64,000 nucleotides of DNA from positions 1-64,000 of the forward strand of contig CANQXP010000008.1 in NCBI GenBank assembly GCA_947627885.1. Reading direction: 5' to 3'. Below, piece after piece: positions 26,179 to 35,313 of this stretch. The stretch's first letter is position 1; every line of letters begins with the position of its first letter. The notes beneath the pieces were generated by a model that saw only the letters and a program-made list of their open reading frames with translations, did no database searches and was not told the origin of the DNA. This DNA comes from an uncultured Rikenella sp. Lineage in GTDB: Bacteria; Bacteroidota; Bacteroidia; Bacteroidales; Rikenellaceae. Both the position numbers and the translations under genes were made by a program.

Positions 26179-26225
26179 GGTTGCCTCCAACCGAATGAAC
26201 GGGGATACGGAAAAGCGATCGAATA

Positions 26226-28967
26226 TCAGGGTTGGGCGGTTTTGCGGCGGCTGTCGAACGTATAGGAGAAGCCGAACATGAAATAGCGCCTCAGGACATT
26301 GCTCGTCGTCGATTGGATATACGTCTCGTAAGTCGACTGCCAGAACGAGCGATTTTGGTTCAGCAAATCATAGCCCGTCACGCGGAACTCCGCCTGCCGG
26401 AACTTCAGGAACTTGTAACCTATCCCGGCGTTCACCAGCGCATAGCTCTGGCGGTACGACTCCCGCGAGCCCGACTGGCTGCGCCACGTCGCATCCCCCC
26501 TCAGGATCAGTCCCTTCCAGAGATCGATCTGGAAACGGCCCGAAAGATCGTGCGTGATCAGCCGTTCGAACGAGCCCTTCGACGCCCGGCTGAGGCTCAC
26601 GTTCGGCGAGTAGCCGACGCTGAAATCGACCTTCTCCGAGATATTGCTGTTCACGTTGATATTGCCGCCGAACCCGTGGCGTTGCGAGCGGTACGTGACA
26701 TTGTCCTCGATCGACGGCATCCGGCTGTACGAGTACCGCAGCCCCAGCCCCACGTTGCACTTGACCGGCTTGACCGTGCCGTACACATTCCCGTTCAGGG
26801 ACAGGCTGCGTCCTCCGCCCAGGTTCACCGGCGAAGTCATCTGCGCCCCCTTCGGGATCGTGATGCCCTGAATGGTGACGCTCTCGGTCAGGAACCGCCG
26901 GTGGTACGCGATCGCGTCCGCCACGAAACTCGCATAGGCCCCGAACCCCGCCCCGATCGACCTCTTCTGGTTGTAATAATTATAGTATAGATTGACATTG
27001 TCCGTGTAGCTCTGTTTCAGGTTCGGATTCCCCGTGGTGACGTACAGCGGATCCGTAATGTTGTACACCTCCTGAAGCTGGTCCACCGACGGCACCTGCG
27101 TGTAACGGTTGTAATACAGCCCGAAATTGTGTTCTTTCGACGGCCGCCACATCAGGTTGGCCTGCGGGAGCACCGCGCCGAACGTGTAGCGGCCGTCCCG
27201 CTGCTCCGGGAAACTCTCCGTGTCGTGCAGCCCCGTCAATTCGTAGCGTACCGAAGCATTGAAATAGACCTTTTTCCGGGTGTTGTAGCCGTACCCCAGG
27301 CGGATCGATTGCCGGGTCTGGTTGCGGTCGAACAGGTTCGTGGTCACCGTGTCCAGTATCGTGTAGTCCTGCGCCCAAGGATCCCAGTTGAGGCCCCGGC
27401 GGTCTGCCCGGCTTTTGTTGTACGAGATTTCGTAGCCCGCGTTCAGGCTGGAACTTTTCGACAGCGGCTCCGCGTAGCTCACCGATCCCGACACCGATAC
27501 CCCCGGCCCCAGCGAACGGTTCTTCTGCCGGATGGTGTCCCGCGTCCAGAGTCCCGTGGTCGGGTCGGGATTGCCGTAGTAGGAGAACTGGTAGCCATTC
27601 GTCTCGTTATTGTTGCCCGCGACGGTGGCATAGACCGAAAGGGTTCGTCCCGGCTTTCCGAAACGGTGCATCCAGCTCAGGTCGCCCGAAAAATTATAGT
27701 TATCCCCGTCGTTCGTGTAGCGGTTGTCCGCCGCGTTGCTCAATGCGCCGTCCAGCAAGGTCTTCTGCCGCCGCGCGCTACTGCCGTGGCTCGTGCCGTA
27801 GCTCAGCCGGGGGCGGAACGTGATGCGGTTGACCGTGTCCGGTTTCCACTCGGCCGAAAGCATCAGGTTGTGGCGGTAGGATTCGGTGCGGTTCGCCGTC
27901 GTGTCGGCGCTGTGGCGTTCGGTGGTCAGGTAGTCCGTCAGGCTGGTGCTGCGGTATTCCGAAACGCTGTTGTCGAACGTGTAGTTGCCGTTGACTTTCA
28001 GCTTTTCGCCGAACTCGCCGCTGTAATTGAGGCCGAACGAGCGGGAGATGCGTTCGCCTCCCCCGCCGCCGAAACCCATGACGCCCATCATTCCCCCGCC
28101 CATGCCCGACACTTCGTTCAGGTTCTCCCCTTCGCCATTGACGTTGTTGGTCTGCGCCGTGGCCGTCAGGCGCTGCTTGTCGCGGAACAGGTGTACGCCC
28201 GCGCCGCCCGTGTAGCGGTTGTCGGTGCCGTAGCCGCCGTACACCTTGCCGAAGGTGCTGGTGCTGACCCCGTTTTTGGTCACGATATTCACCGTCTTGA
28301 CCCGCTCGCCGTCGTCCACACCCGTGAATTTGGCCTTGTCGCTCTTGTCGTCGTAAACCTGCACATTCTTGACCGTATAGGCCGGGAGGTTTTTCAGCGC
28401 CGTCTTGGGCTGTTCCGAAAAGAACTCCTTGCCGTCCACGTAGACCTTTTTGATCTGTTCGCCCTGCGCTGTGAGGTTACCGTTGGCGTCGGCGGCGATG
28501 CCCGGCATTTTTTTCAGCAGGTCTTCGCTGGTCGCGTCCGGATTGGTCTTGAAAGCCGAGGCGTTGTATTGCAGGGTGTCGCCCTTGATGACCGTCATCG
28601 GGGCCTGTGCCTGTACCGTGACGTCCTCGGTGCGCAGCGGTTCCGGCGCCAGTCGGATCGTGCCGAGGTCTATCGTTCCCGACCTTTCGGTTATCTTCCG
28701 GACATATTTCTTATATCCGAGATAGGATACGGTCACCTCCGGCTTTTGGAGTTGCGTGGAGAGGCGGAATTTCCCGTCTTTGCCGGTCAGCACGGTGCGT
28801 CGGGCGACGTTCGCGGTGTCCGAGGCGTTCACCGTCACTGCCGCATCCGGGAGCGGCAGGCTGTCCGCCGTCACCGTTCCGGTAATGACCATACGCTGCT
28901 GGGCGCCCGCATGATGCGCGGCGCCCAGCAGGAACAGCAGTATGATAAAGATAATCCGGCGGGCCAC
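26226..28967 (-). CDS. outer-membrane beta-barrel / TonB-dependent-receptor-like protein
   Basis: 913 aa starting at a GTG (28967) that opens a signal peptide (ARRIIFIILLFLLGAAHHAG). Residues ~28-105 are a carboxypeptidase-regulatory-like domain (VTVSYLGYKKYVRKI). A plug-like region follows with TSEDLLKKMPGIAADANGN and VYVDGKEFFS. The rest is a long barrel of alternating aromatic strands ending FSYTFDSRRK. The plug lacks a clear TonB box, and no SusD neighbour is present, so the substrate is open. It belongs to the OMP_b-brl_3 type of receptor. The -7 box lies only 4 nt before the GTG. Confidence 0.87.
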   Translation of the reverse strand: MARRIIFIILLFLLGAAHHAGAQQRMVITGTVTADSLPLPDAAVTVNASDTANVARRTVLTGKDGKFRLSTQLQKPEVTVSYLGYKKYVRKITERSGTIDLGTIRLAPEPLRTEDVTVQAQAPMTVIKGDTLQYNASAFKTNPDATSEDLLKKMPGIAADANGNLTAQGEQIKKVYVDGKEFFSEQPKTALKNLPAYTVKNVQVYDDKSDKAKFTGVDDGERVKTVNIVTKNGVSTSTFGKVYGGYGTDNRYTGGAGVHLFRDKQRLTATAQTNNVNGEGENLNEVSGMGGGMMGVMGFGGGGGERISRSFGLNYSGEFGEKLKVNGNYTFDNSVSEYRSTSLTDYLTTERHSADTTANRTESYRHNLMLSAEWKPDTVNRITFRPRLSYGTSHGSSARRQKTLLDGALSNAADNRYTNDGDNYNFSGDLSWMHRFGKPGRTLSVYATVAGNNNETNGYQFSYYGNPDPTTGLWTRDTIRQKNRSLGPGVSVSGSVSYAEPLSKSSSLNAGYEISYNKSRADRRGLNWDPWAQDYTILDTVTTNLFDRNQTRQSIRLGYGYNTRKKVYFNASVRYELTGLHDTESFPEQRDGRYTFGAVLPQANLMWRPSKEHNFGLYYNRYTQVPSVDQLQEVYNITDPLYVTTGNPNLKQSYTDNVNLYYNYYNQKRSIGAGFGAYASFVADAIAYHRRFLTESVTIQGITIPKGAQMTSPVNLGGGRSLSLNGNVYGTVKPVKCNVGLGLRYSYSRMPSIEDNVTYRSQRHGFGGNINVNSNISEKVDFSVGYSPNVSLSRASKGSFERLITHDLSGRFQIDLWKGLILRGDATWRSQSGSRESYRQSYALVNAGIGYKFLKFRQAEFRVTGYDLLNQNRSFWQSTYETYIQSTTSNVLRRYFMFGFSYTFDSRRKTAQP

Positions 28968-28971
28968 AGGC

Positions 28972-28979
28972 CAAATATA
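28972..28979 (-). promoter_or_regulatory. promoter box of the barrel gene
   Basis: The minus strand reads TATATTTG immediately ahead of the GTG at 28967. If used, the message would be leaderless or nearly so. Confidence 0.5.
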
Positions 28980-29158
28980 GGGAATTATTTTCGGGTCGGA
29001 GCATTAGGTTGCAGCTATTCCAAGTCCCCGCGTCAGCAGTGGCCCGCGCCTCCCTTCAGTAAGGTGATGCAAGCCCTAACAAATGCCCCAACGGGGCCGC
29101 GGAGCAAGTCCCACGCAGGCGCAGACCACCGAATATGGGAATGCTCATAAAGATTCTG

Positions 29159-30445
29159 TTACCCTTTATACCGTATCCAGCGCAGCATCTCGGCGAGGGT
29201 CGGTTTTTTGCCGTACATGAAGATGCCCGTGCGGTAGATCTTGGCCGCCAGCGAGACGATCAGCAGGAAAGTGGCGTAGAGCAGCACCGCCGAGAGGGCA
29301 ACCTCCCAGGCCGGAACCCCGTAAGGCATCCGGGCGATCATGATGATCGGCGAGGTGAACGGGATGATGCTGAACCAGAAAGCCACCGTGCTGGTCGGGT
29401 CGCGCATCACGTTCATCATCACTACGATGGCCAGAATCAGCGGGATTGTGATCGGCAGCTGGAGCTGCTGGGTGTCCTGCGCGTTCTCCACCGCGCTGCC
29501 CACCGCCGCGAACATCGAGGCGTAGAGCAGGTAGCCGCCCGTGAAGAAGATCAGGAACGCCCCCGTCATCTTCAGCAGGTACATCCCGTCCAGCGATTTG
29601 ACGATCGAAGCCAGTTCGGCCGGCATCGCGTCCGCGCTGCCCAGAGCGAAGTGCTGGATCGCCAGCATCGCCCCGCCGATCAGCACCACCCAGATGGCGA
29701 ACTGTGTCAGGGCCACCAGCGCCATGCCGACAATCTTGCCCATCATCAGCTGGAACGGTTTCACCGACGAGACGATCACCTCCACGATGCGGTTGCTCTT
29801 CTCCTCGATGACCCCCTGCATGATCGCCGCGCCGTAGATGAAGATGAACATGTAGATAATGAAGCCCATCGCGTACGAAACGACCATCGAAGCCGCCGAC
29901 GAGCTCTCTTTGGCCGCCTCGCCGCCGTCCGCCTGCGCGTTGAGGAGGTAAGTGGTCAGCGTGGTGCGGACCTGGAGCCGTTGCAGGATCGAGTCCAGCC
30001 CCGGCACATCGGCTTGCTCGACCCGTTTTTGGTAGATGGCCTGCCGGGCCTGCTCGCGGATATTGCTTTCGATGGCCAGCGTCGAGCTTTCGCGCGTGTA
30101 GAGCGTCAGTTCCGAAGGGTTCTCGACGACCTGCGGCCCGACCACCAGGAAACCGTACGCGCCGCTGTACTGTGGCGCCGTGCGCGCGCTGTCGTTCGGC
30201 ATCGTCGTGGGGGTAAAGGCGATTCCCTGCCCGCTTTGCAAGGCCGGGGCCACGACGCCGGACGAGTCGATCACCACGATCTCGCGCGTGGAGGAGGGCG
30301 AACTTCCGTACATGGCGATCAGCACCGGCACGGCCATGATGCCCACCATCAGGATCGGCATCAGGATGGTGGAGATGATGAAGCTGCGCTTGCGCACCCG
30401 CTGGTTGAACTCGCGCTGTATGATAAGGGTAATTTTGCTGTTCAT
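29159..30445 (-). CDS. ABC-2 type exporter permease (NatB/YhaP-like)
   Basis: 428 aa. One N-terminal helix (IISTILMPILMVGIMAVPVL, ~24-43) precedes a ~130-residue extracytoplasmic domain, followed by five or six helices in the C-terminal half (for example MVVSYAMGFIIYMFIFIYGA). IEEKSNRIVEVIVSSVKP is the conserved cytoplasmic signature of the family between the helices. It works with the ATPase encoded 124 bp upstream. Family members export sodium or unknown small molecules; the substrate cannot be assigned here. Confidence 0.9.
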   Translation of the reverse strand: MNSKITLIIQREFNQRVRKRSFIISTILMPILMVGIMAVPVLIAMYGSSPSSTREIVVIDSSGVVAPALQSGQGIAFTPTTMPNDSARTAPQYSGAYGFLVVGPQVVENPSELTLYTRESSTLAIESNIREQARQAIYQKRVEQADVPGLDSILQRLQVRTTLTTYLLNAQADGGEAAKESSSAASMVVSYAMGFIIYMFIFIYGAAIMQGVIEEKSNRIVEVIVSSVKPFQLMMGKIVGMALVALTQFAIWVVLIGGAMLAIQHFALGSADAMPAELASIVKSLDGMYLLKMTGAFLIFFTGGYLLYASMFAAVGSAVENAQDTQQLQLPITIPLILAIVVMMNVMRDPTSTVAFWFSIIPFTSPIIMIARMPYGVPAWEVALSAVLLYATFLLIVSLAAKIYRTGIFMYGKKPTLAEMLRWIRYKG

Positions 30446-30569
30446 GGTATTTTATTGTTGGTTTCGTCCTCGGCGCCCACCCCGGCGCCGGCCCCATCGG
30501 GTTTGCATGACCTTAAGGCCGTCGCTGCCGCCGAGACCGGCGATTCTGGCGAATCGCAGAAAAGGAAAG

Positions 30570-31523
30570 TTATTTTTCAGGCGAATCGTTCGAGGCTTCG
30601 ACCGCCTTTATAAAGATGTCGTTCATCGACGGCACCGATTCGCGGAAACCGTGGATCTCGACTGTCTCGTTGATGCGGCCGACCAGCTCCCGCACCGGGA
30701 TGCCATCCCGCTCCGGCTTCAGGAGGAGCGACTGGAGCCGTCCCGCGTCCGCTGCCGCTTCAGGGGCGGCCTCTTCCGTCGTGCAGAGCCCCTGCAAAGC
30801 TGCCGCCAGCACCGTCGGATCGCCCGTGAAGTCCACCCGGTAGGTACCCGTTCCCCAGCTTCGCCGGATCTCGTCCACCGGCCCCGTCAGGATATTGCGC
30901 GACTTGTTGATCAGCGTAATATGGTCGCAGATCTCCTCGACCGACGCCATGTTGTGCGTCGAGAAGATCACCGTGGCCCCTTCGTTGCGCAGGTTCAGGA
31001 TCTCGTCCCGCAGCAGTTGCGCGTTGATCGGGTCGAAGCCGCTGAACGGCTCGTCGAAGATCAGGAGGCGAGGCCGGTGGATCACCGTCACGATGAACTG
31101 CACCTTCTGGGCCATCCCTTTGCTCAGCTCGTCGATCTTGCGGTCCCACCAGCCCATGATGCCGAACTTGCAGAACCACTTTTCGAGCTGCGCACGCGCG
31201 TCCGCCCGGCTCAGCCCCTTGAGGCGGGCCAGGTAGAGCGCCTGTTCGCCTACCTTCATCTTTTTGTAAAGCCCGCGCTCCTCCGGCAGGTAGCCGATGC
31301 GGTAGATGTCGTCCGCCCTCATCGGCCTGCCGTCGAACTCCAGCGTTCCGCTGTCGGGCGCCGTGATGCGGTTGATGATGCGGATCAGGGTGGTCTTGCC
31401 CGCGCCGTTCGGCCCCAGCAGTCCGTAGACCGAGCCTTCGGGCACCGACAGGCTCACATCGTCCAGGGCCCGGTGCCCGGCGTACTGTTTGACGATGTTC
31501 CGGGCGCAGAGTATATCGCTCAT
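30570..31523 (-). CDS. ABC exporter ATPase subunit (NatA/YhaQ-like)
   Basis: 317 aa: Walker A GPNGAGKTT (~38-46), Q-loop in YLPEERGLYKKMKVG, signature LSKGMAQKVQF (with LSKGM instead of LSGGQ, as in this subfamily), Walker B LLIFDEPFSG, and H-loop STHN. The C-terminal ~80 residues form the DUF4162 accessory domain. First gene of a two-gene operon with the permease. Confidence 0.93.
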   Translation of the reverse strand: MSDILCARNIVKQYAGHRALDDVSLSVPEGSVYGLLGPNGAGKTTLIRIINRITAPDSGTLEFDGRPMRADDIYRIGYLPEERGLYKKMKVGEQALYLARLKGLSRADARAQLEKWFCKFGIMGWWDRKIDELSKGMAQKVQFIVTVIHRPRLLIFDEPFSGFDPINAQLLRDEILNLRNEGATVIFSTHNMASVEEICDHITLINKSRNILTGPVDEIRRSWGTGTYRVDFTGDPTVLAAALQGLCTTEEAAPEAAADAGRLQSLLLKPERDGIPVRELVGRINETVEIHGFRESVPSMNDIFIKAVEASNDSPEK

Positions 31524-31563
31524 AGCCAGTAGGATTTTAGTGTATTATTGTTATGGTACACTG

Positions 31564-31571
31564 CAAATGTA
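31564..31571 (-). promoter_or_regulatory. promoter box of the ABC exporter operon
   Basis: The minus strand reads TACATTTG, 40 nt upstream of the ATPase start, divergent from the box at 31604. Confidence 0.6.
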
Positions 31572-31603
31572 TGCAAAAATTCGGAACATGCAACCGAAAT
31601 CTT

Positions 31604-31611
31604 TACATTTG
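31604..31611 (+). promoter_or_regulatory. promoter box of the MutS-like gene
   Basis: TACATTTG, 4 nt ahead of the first ATG (31616) and 10 ahead of the second (31622). A leaderless message starting near 31618-31622 is likely if it is used. Confidence 0.5.
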
Positions 31612-31615
31612 TCGC

Positions 31616-33424
31616 ATGAATATGCCTGAACCGCGATCATATTATAGTGAGGAGGCCGGAAAAGCCGGCCGGGAGACCAGCCGGTGGCAGCGCCGGAGGA
31701 ACTGGGTGACCCTGCTGCGGGTGGCCGTTTTCGGGCTGCTGGTCTGGGATATATACGGAATAGCGGCGCTCGACAGCCGCTTTTGGCTTTGGGCCGCGGT
31801 GGGGACTGTGGTTCTCTTTGTCGTGTTCGGCATACTGGACGGGCGGGTGGTGCGCCGTATCCGTTACTACGAAGAGCTGGCGCGGTGCTGCCGGACGGAA
31901 TTGGGGGCTTTGGAGGACGATTTCGGCGACCTGCCGACCGGCGAAGAGTTCGCCGACCCCGGTCACGCCTACTCCTCCGACCTCGATCTTTTCGGGGCCG
32001 ATTCGCTCTTCCGGCGGATCGCCCGTACCGTGACGCCGGACGGGAAGCGGAAACTGGCGGACTGGCTGCTCGAACCTTGCCGCGATGCCGCGGAGATACG
32101 GGCGCGGCAGGAGGCCGCGAACGAGCTGGCCGGGATGCCGGAGTGGTGCCTGCGTTTCCGGGTGGCGGGTGCGCTGGGCCGGAAAAAGAGGGGGAGCGGG
32201 CCGGACGGCAGGGCGTGGAGCCTTTTCCTGGCGGAGCCGGAGCTGTTCGGCGGCGGCCTGTGGCGGTGGCTGCCATACCTGTTGACGGTGCTGACCGTCG
32301 GGGCGTGGATAGCGGTGATCGTAGCCGGGCGGCCTTTCGTGTGGCCGGCGGTGATCCTCTCCCTTTTGCAGTTGGGGATCGTCGGGGCCTATGCCAAGCG
32401 AGTGGGGCGGATGCAGGAGCGGCTGGAGGCTTTCCTCGGCATGATGGGGAGCTATACCGGGCTGGCGGAGATGCTGGCCGGGGCCGGTTTCAAGGCGGCG
32501 CGGCTGAGGGAGTTGCACGGCAAGATCGCCGGAGGCGAAGAGGGCGGCGCTTTGGGGGCGTTCCGGGGGTTGGAGCGCATTATGGCCGGGTTGGAACAGC
32601 GGGCCAACCTGTTTGCCGGACTGGTGACCAATGCTCTGTGGATGCGCGATGTCCACCTGGTGATGCGGCTGGAGAAATGGCGGCGGCGGTACGGGGGCCG
32701 GGTCGGGAAGTGGCTCGGCGCGGTGGCCGAGGCCGATACGCTGGTCAGCATGGCCACGTTCCGTTTCGGCCGTCCGGAATATGCCGTGCCGGAGATCACG
32801 GACGAGGTGTTATTGGAAGTCCGCGGCGCGGGCCATCCGATGCTGGGACGCGGCGGAATGGTGACGAACGATCTTCTGGTGCGGGATTTGCATGAGTTCT
32901 ATATCGTGACGGGAGCCAACATGGCGGGCAAGAGCACATTTTTGCGGACGGTGGGCGTGGGACTGGTGATGGCTTTGTCGGGAAACGTAGTGTGCGCACA
33001 GGCGTTCCGGTGCCGTCCGACGGCGCTGTTCACCAGCATGCGGACGACGGACAACCTCTCGAAGGGAACCTCCTATTTCCATGCCGAGCTCCTGCGGTTG
33101 CAGGAGCTGGTGCGGACGGCGGAGCGCGAAGAGCGGCTCTTCATCATCCTCGACGAGATGCTCAAGGGAACCAATTCGCAGGACAAGCTGAACGGTTCGC
33201 TGCGGTTCCTTGAGAAACTCGCCTCGTACCGGGTGGCGGGGCTGGTGGCCACGCACGACCTGGCGCTGGGCGGGTTGCAGGAGCGTTTTCCGGACCGTTT
33301 CCGGAACGTTTGCTTCGAAATCGGACACCGGGGCCGTGAGATCGTTTACGACTATAAGCTCCACCCCGGTGTGAGCCGCAACATGAACGCCTCGATCCTG
33401 CTCGAACAGATGGGGCTGATATAA
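31616..33424 (+). CDS. membrane-associated MutS-like ATPase
   Basis: 602 aa if read from ATG 31616; ATG 31622 is equally possible and would fit a leaderless transcript better. Two pairs of transmembrane helices (~residues 35-75 and ~220-255) precede a MutS domain V ATPase: Walker A GANMAGKST (433-441), MRTTDNLSKGTSYFHAEL as the M-loop/signature segment, Walker B LFIILDEMLKGTNS, and an ATHD H-motif. The mismatch-recognition domain I is absent, so this is not the repair protein MutS. Such membrane MutS homologues are widespread in Bacteroidetes and their function is unknown. Confidence 0.87.
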   Translation: MNMPEPRSYYSEEAGKAGRETSRWQRRRNWVTLLRVAVFGLLVWDIYGIAALDSRFWLWAAVGTVVLFVVFGILDGRVVRRIRYYEELARCCRTELGALEDDFGDLPTGEEFADPGHAYSSDLDLFGADSLFRRIARTVTPDGKRKLADWLLEPCRDAAEIRARQEAANELAGMPEWCLRFRVAGALGRKKRGSGPDGRAWSLFLAEPELFGGGLWRWLPYLLTVLTVGAWIAVIVAGRPFVWPAVILSLLQLGIVGAYAKRVGRMQERLEAFLGMMGSYTGLAEMLAGAGFKAARLRELHGKIAGGEEGGALGAFRGLERIMAGLEQRANLFAGLVTNALWMRDVHLVMRLEKWRRRYGGRVGKWLGAVAEADTLVSMATFRFGRPEYAVPEITDEVLLEVRGAGHPMLGRGGMVTNDLLVRDLHEFYIVTGANMAGKSTFLRTVGVGLVMALSGNVVCAQAFRCRPTALFTSMRTTDNLSKGTSYFHAELLRLQELVRTAEREERLFIILDEMLKGTNSQDKLNGSLRFLEKLASYRVAGLVATHDLALGGLQERFPDRFRNVCFEIGHRGREIVYDYKLHPGVSRNMNASILLEQMGLI

Positions 33425-33462
33425 TAACCGGGCGATGGCGCTCGTTTTCGGTGTAAAAAACA

Positions 33463-33470
33463 TACATTTG
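33463..33470 (+). promoter_or_regulatory. lemA promoter, -7 box
   Basis: TACATTTG, ~90 nt upstream of the lemA start. Confidence 0.55.
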
Positions 33471-33559
33471 CATCAAACGAACGGCGGCCGGGCCATTCAA
33501 ACCGGTTGGATCGCATCCGGTTGGTAACGTTTTTGATAAGACATAAAGTTTTTAAAGCT

Positions 33560-34150
33560 ATGAAAAAAGGAATTTGGATATTGTTGATCGTCGTGGTCGT
33601 CGTGCTGGGGATCTTCTTCTGGCTCAAGGGCACGTACAACGGGCTGGTGGAACGGAGCCAGGCGGTGGGGGCCCAGTGGGCGAATGTGGAAAACCAGTAC
33701 CAGCGCCGGGCCGACCTGATTCCCAATCTGGTCAATACGGTCAAAGGCTATGCGGCGCACGAGAAATCGACCCTCGAAGGGGTCGTGGACGCACGGGCGA
33801 AGGCTACCCAGATGCAGGTCAGTTTCGACAACCTGAACGAACAGACGCTGGCTAAGTATGCTCAGGCGCAGGGCGAACTGTCGTCGGCGTTGAGCCGGCT
33901 GATGGCCATTTCGGAGGCTTACCCGGATCTGAAAGCGAACCAGAATTTCCGCGATCTGCAAACGCAGCTCGAAGGGACGGAGAACCGGATCGCCACCGAG
34001 CGCCGGCGGTTCAACGAGATGGTGCAGTCTTACAACGTCTATGTGCAGCAGTTCCCGCGCAACCTGATCGCCGGGATGTTCGGCTTCACGCCGAAGAGCT
34101 TCTTTGCCGCCGAGGCGGGGGCCGAGAAGGCGCCGGAGGTTCAATTCTAA
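33560..34150 (+). CDS. lemA: LemA family protein
   Basis: 196 aa from the ATG at 33560. An N-terminal helix (WILLIVVVVVLGIFFWL) anchors a long helical bundle with the family hallmarks NQYQRRADLIPNLVNTVKGY and FNEMVQSYNVYVQQFPRN, closing with AGMFGF. LemA proteins sit in the inner membrane with the helical part outside the cytoplasm; their function is undefined. A TPM-domain gene begins 12 nt downstream, the usual partner. Confidence 0.95.
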   Translation: MKKGIWILLIVVVVVLGIFFWLKGTYNGLVERSQAVGAQWANVENQYQRRADLIPNLVNTVKGYAAHEKSTLEGVVDARAKATQMQVSFDNLNEQTLAKYAQAQGELSSALSRLMAISEAYPDLKANQNFRDLQTQLEGTENRIATERRRFNEMVQSYNVYVQQFPRNLIAGMFGFTPKSFFAAEAGAEKAPEVQF

Positions 34151-34162
34151 GGATTTATCACT

Positions 34163-34993
34163 TTGCTTCGTTTTGCGAACATAAAGCGTTTTGCCGCCGG
34201 GCTGGCGTTGGCGTTGGGATTGGCTTTCACCGGGGGGACGGCCCGCGGGCAGGCGATCCCGGAGCCGATGTCGCCGCCGCGGTTGGTGAATGACTATGCG
34301 GGCCTCTTTTCGGGGGCGCAGCGGCAGGCGCTGGAGGACAGCCTCGTGGCTTTCGACCGGGCCACTTCGACGCAGGTGGCGGTGGTGACGGTCAACGACC
34401 TGGACGGCTACCCGGCGTCGGAGTATGCGACGCGGATACTGGAAAAGTGGGGCGTGGGGAGCAAGGAGCATGACAACGGGGTTGTGATGCTGGTCAAGCC
34501 GCGGAACCAATACGGTGGCGGCGAGGTCTTTATTGCCGTAGGTTACGGCCTGGAGGGGGCTTTGCCGGACATCACGACGGGGCGGATCATCGACAACGAG
34601 ATGATGCCGTACCTGCGGGAGGGGAATTACTACCGGGCGGTGGCGGCGGGCACAGCGGCTGTCCGCGCTGCGGTACGGGGCGAGTACACCTCTTCTCGAA
34701 AGGATAAGGGCTCGGATGCTTTCGACTGGATCGGGGGCCTCTTTTCGCTGGGGGTGATCATCTTCATCTTTATCATCCTGAGCAAGTCTTACAAGGGGGG
34801 CGGGGATGATGATAACGACAATTCCGGAGGGGGTTCGGGCGGACGCCGGAATTACCGTCGCGGGCCGATCATTTTCCCGCCGATCATCGGTGGTTTCGGT
34901 GGTGGTCGCGGAGGTGGCGGTTTTGGCGGAGGCGGTTTCGGAGGTTTCGGCGGCGGCATGGGCGGCGGCGGTGGCGCCGGACGTTCGTTCTGA
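34163..34993 (+). CDS. TPM-domain (YgcG-like) membrane protein
   Basis: 276 aa. The frame begins right after the lemA stop and the only credible start is TTG at 34163, since the first ATG lies behind the signal peptide (FAAGLALALGLAFTGGTARG). The TPM domain spans ~40-170 (VNDYAGLFSGAQRQALEDSL, then STQVAVVTVNDLDG, then VFIAVGYGLEGALPD). A transmembrane helix (~195-213, LFSLGVIIFIFIILSK) and a Gly-rich tail (GGFGGGRGGGGFGG) follow. The family is linked to LemA and to photosystem or membrane-protein repair in other organisms; here the role is unknown. Confidence 0.88.
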   Translation: MLRFANIKRFAAGLALALGLAFTGGTARGQAIPEPMSPPRLVNDYAGLFSGAQRQALEDSLVAFDRATSTQVAVVTVNDLDGYPASEYATRILEKWGVGSKEHDNGVVMLVKPRNQYGGGEVFIAVGYGLEGALPDITTGRIIDNEMMPYLREGNYYRAVAAGTAAVRAAVRGEYTSSRKDKGSDAFDWIGGLFSLGVIIFIFIILSKSYKGGGDDDNDNSGGGSGGRRNYRRGPIIFPPIIGGFGGGRGGGGFGGGGFGGFGGGMGGGGGAGRSF

Positions 34994-35026
34994 TTATTGA
35001 ATTGTCCGGCTTATTACTACCCCCTG

Positions 35027-35283
35027 GAGGGTACTGTTCTCTTTGTGAACAAAGAGGCCCCGTTTGGGCTTTCCAGGTTGTAACTACCCGTTTCTGCGGC
35101 GAGCGTAGCGAGCAGCGCAGGCCGGAGCCACCCCCGGCGAAGGCCTGCAACATCGCTTCGCTCGTTTGGGCCACGCTGGCTCCGGCCTCGCTCTGCTTGT
35201 CAAAGAATAGGGACTACGGTAGACTGATGAGTAGCGTAGCTATCTCAAAAGTTCTTTGGATCCCTTTCTTTCAAAAAAGGGAC
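35027..35283 (+). repeat. intergenic repeat family, copy 2
   Basis: Left hairpin CTCTTTG-TGAA-CAAAGAG, core with AGGCCGGAGCCACC, then GAAGGCCTGCAACATCGC, then GGCTCCGGCCT, the conserved TGATGAGTAGCGTAGC segment and right hairpin TCCCTTT/AAAGGGA. It has the orientation of copy 1 and fills the gap between the TPM gene and manA. Confidence 0.8.
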
Positions 35284-35313
35284 GATTAAAAAACATAAAC
35301 GAAATATAGAGAG

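Noticed and set aside
35002..35289. A 95-codon frame through intergenic repeat copy 2
   Set aside because: It recurs in pieces in all repeat copies because the DNA repeats. It contains hairpins rather than protein motifs.
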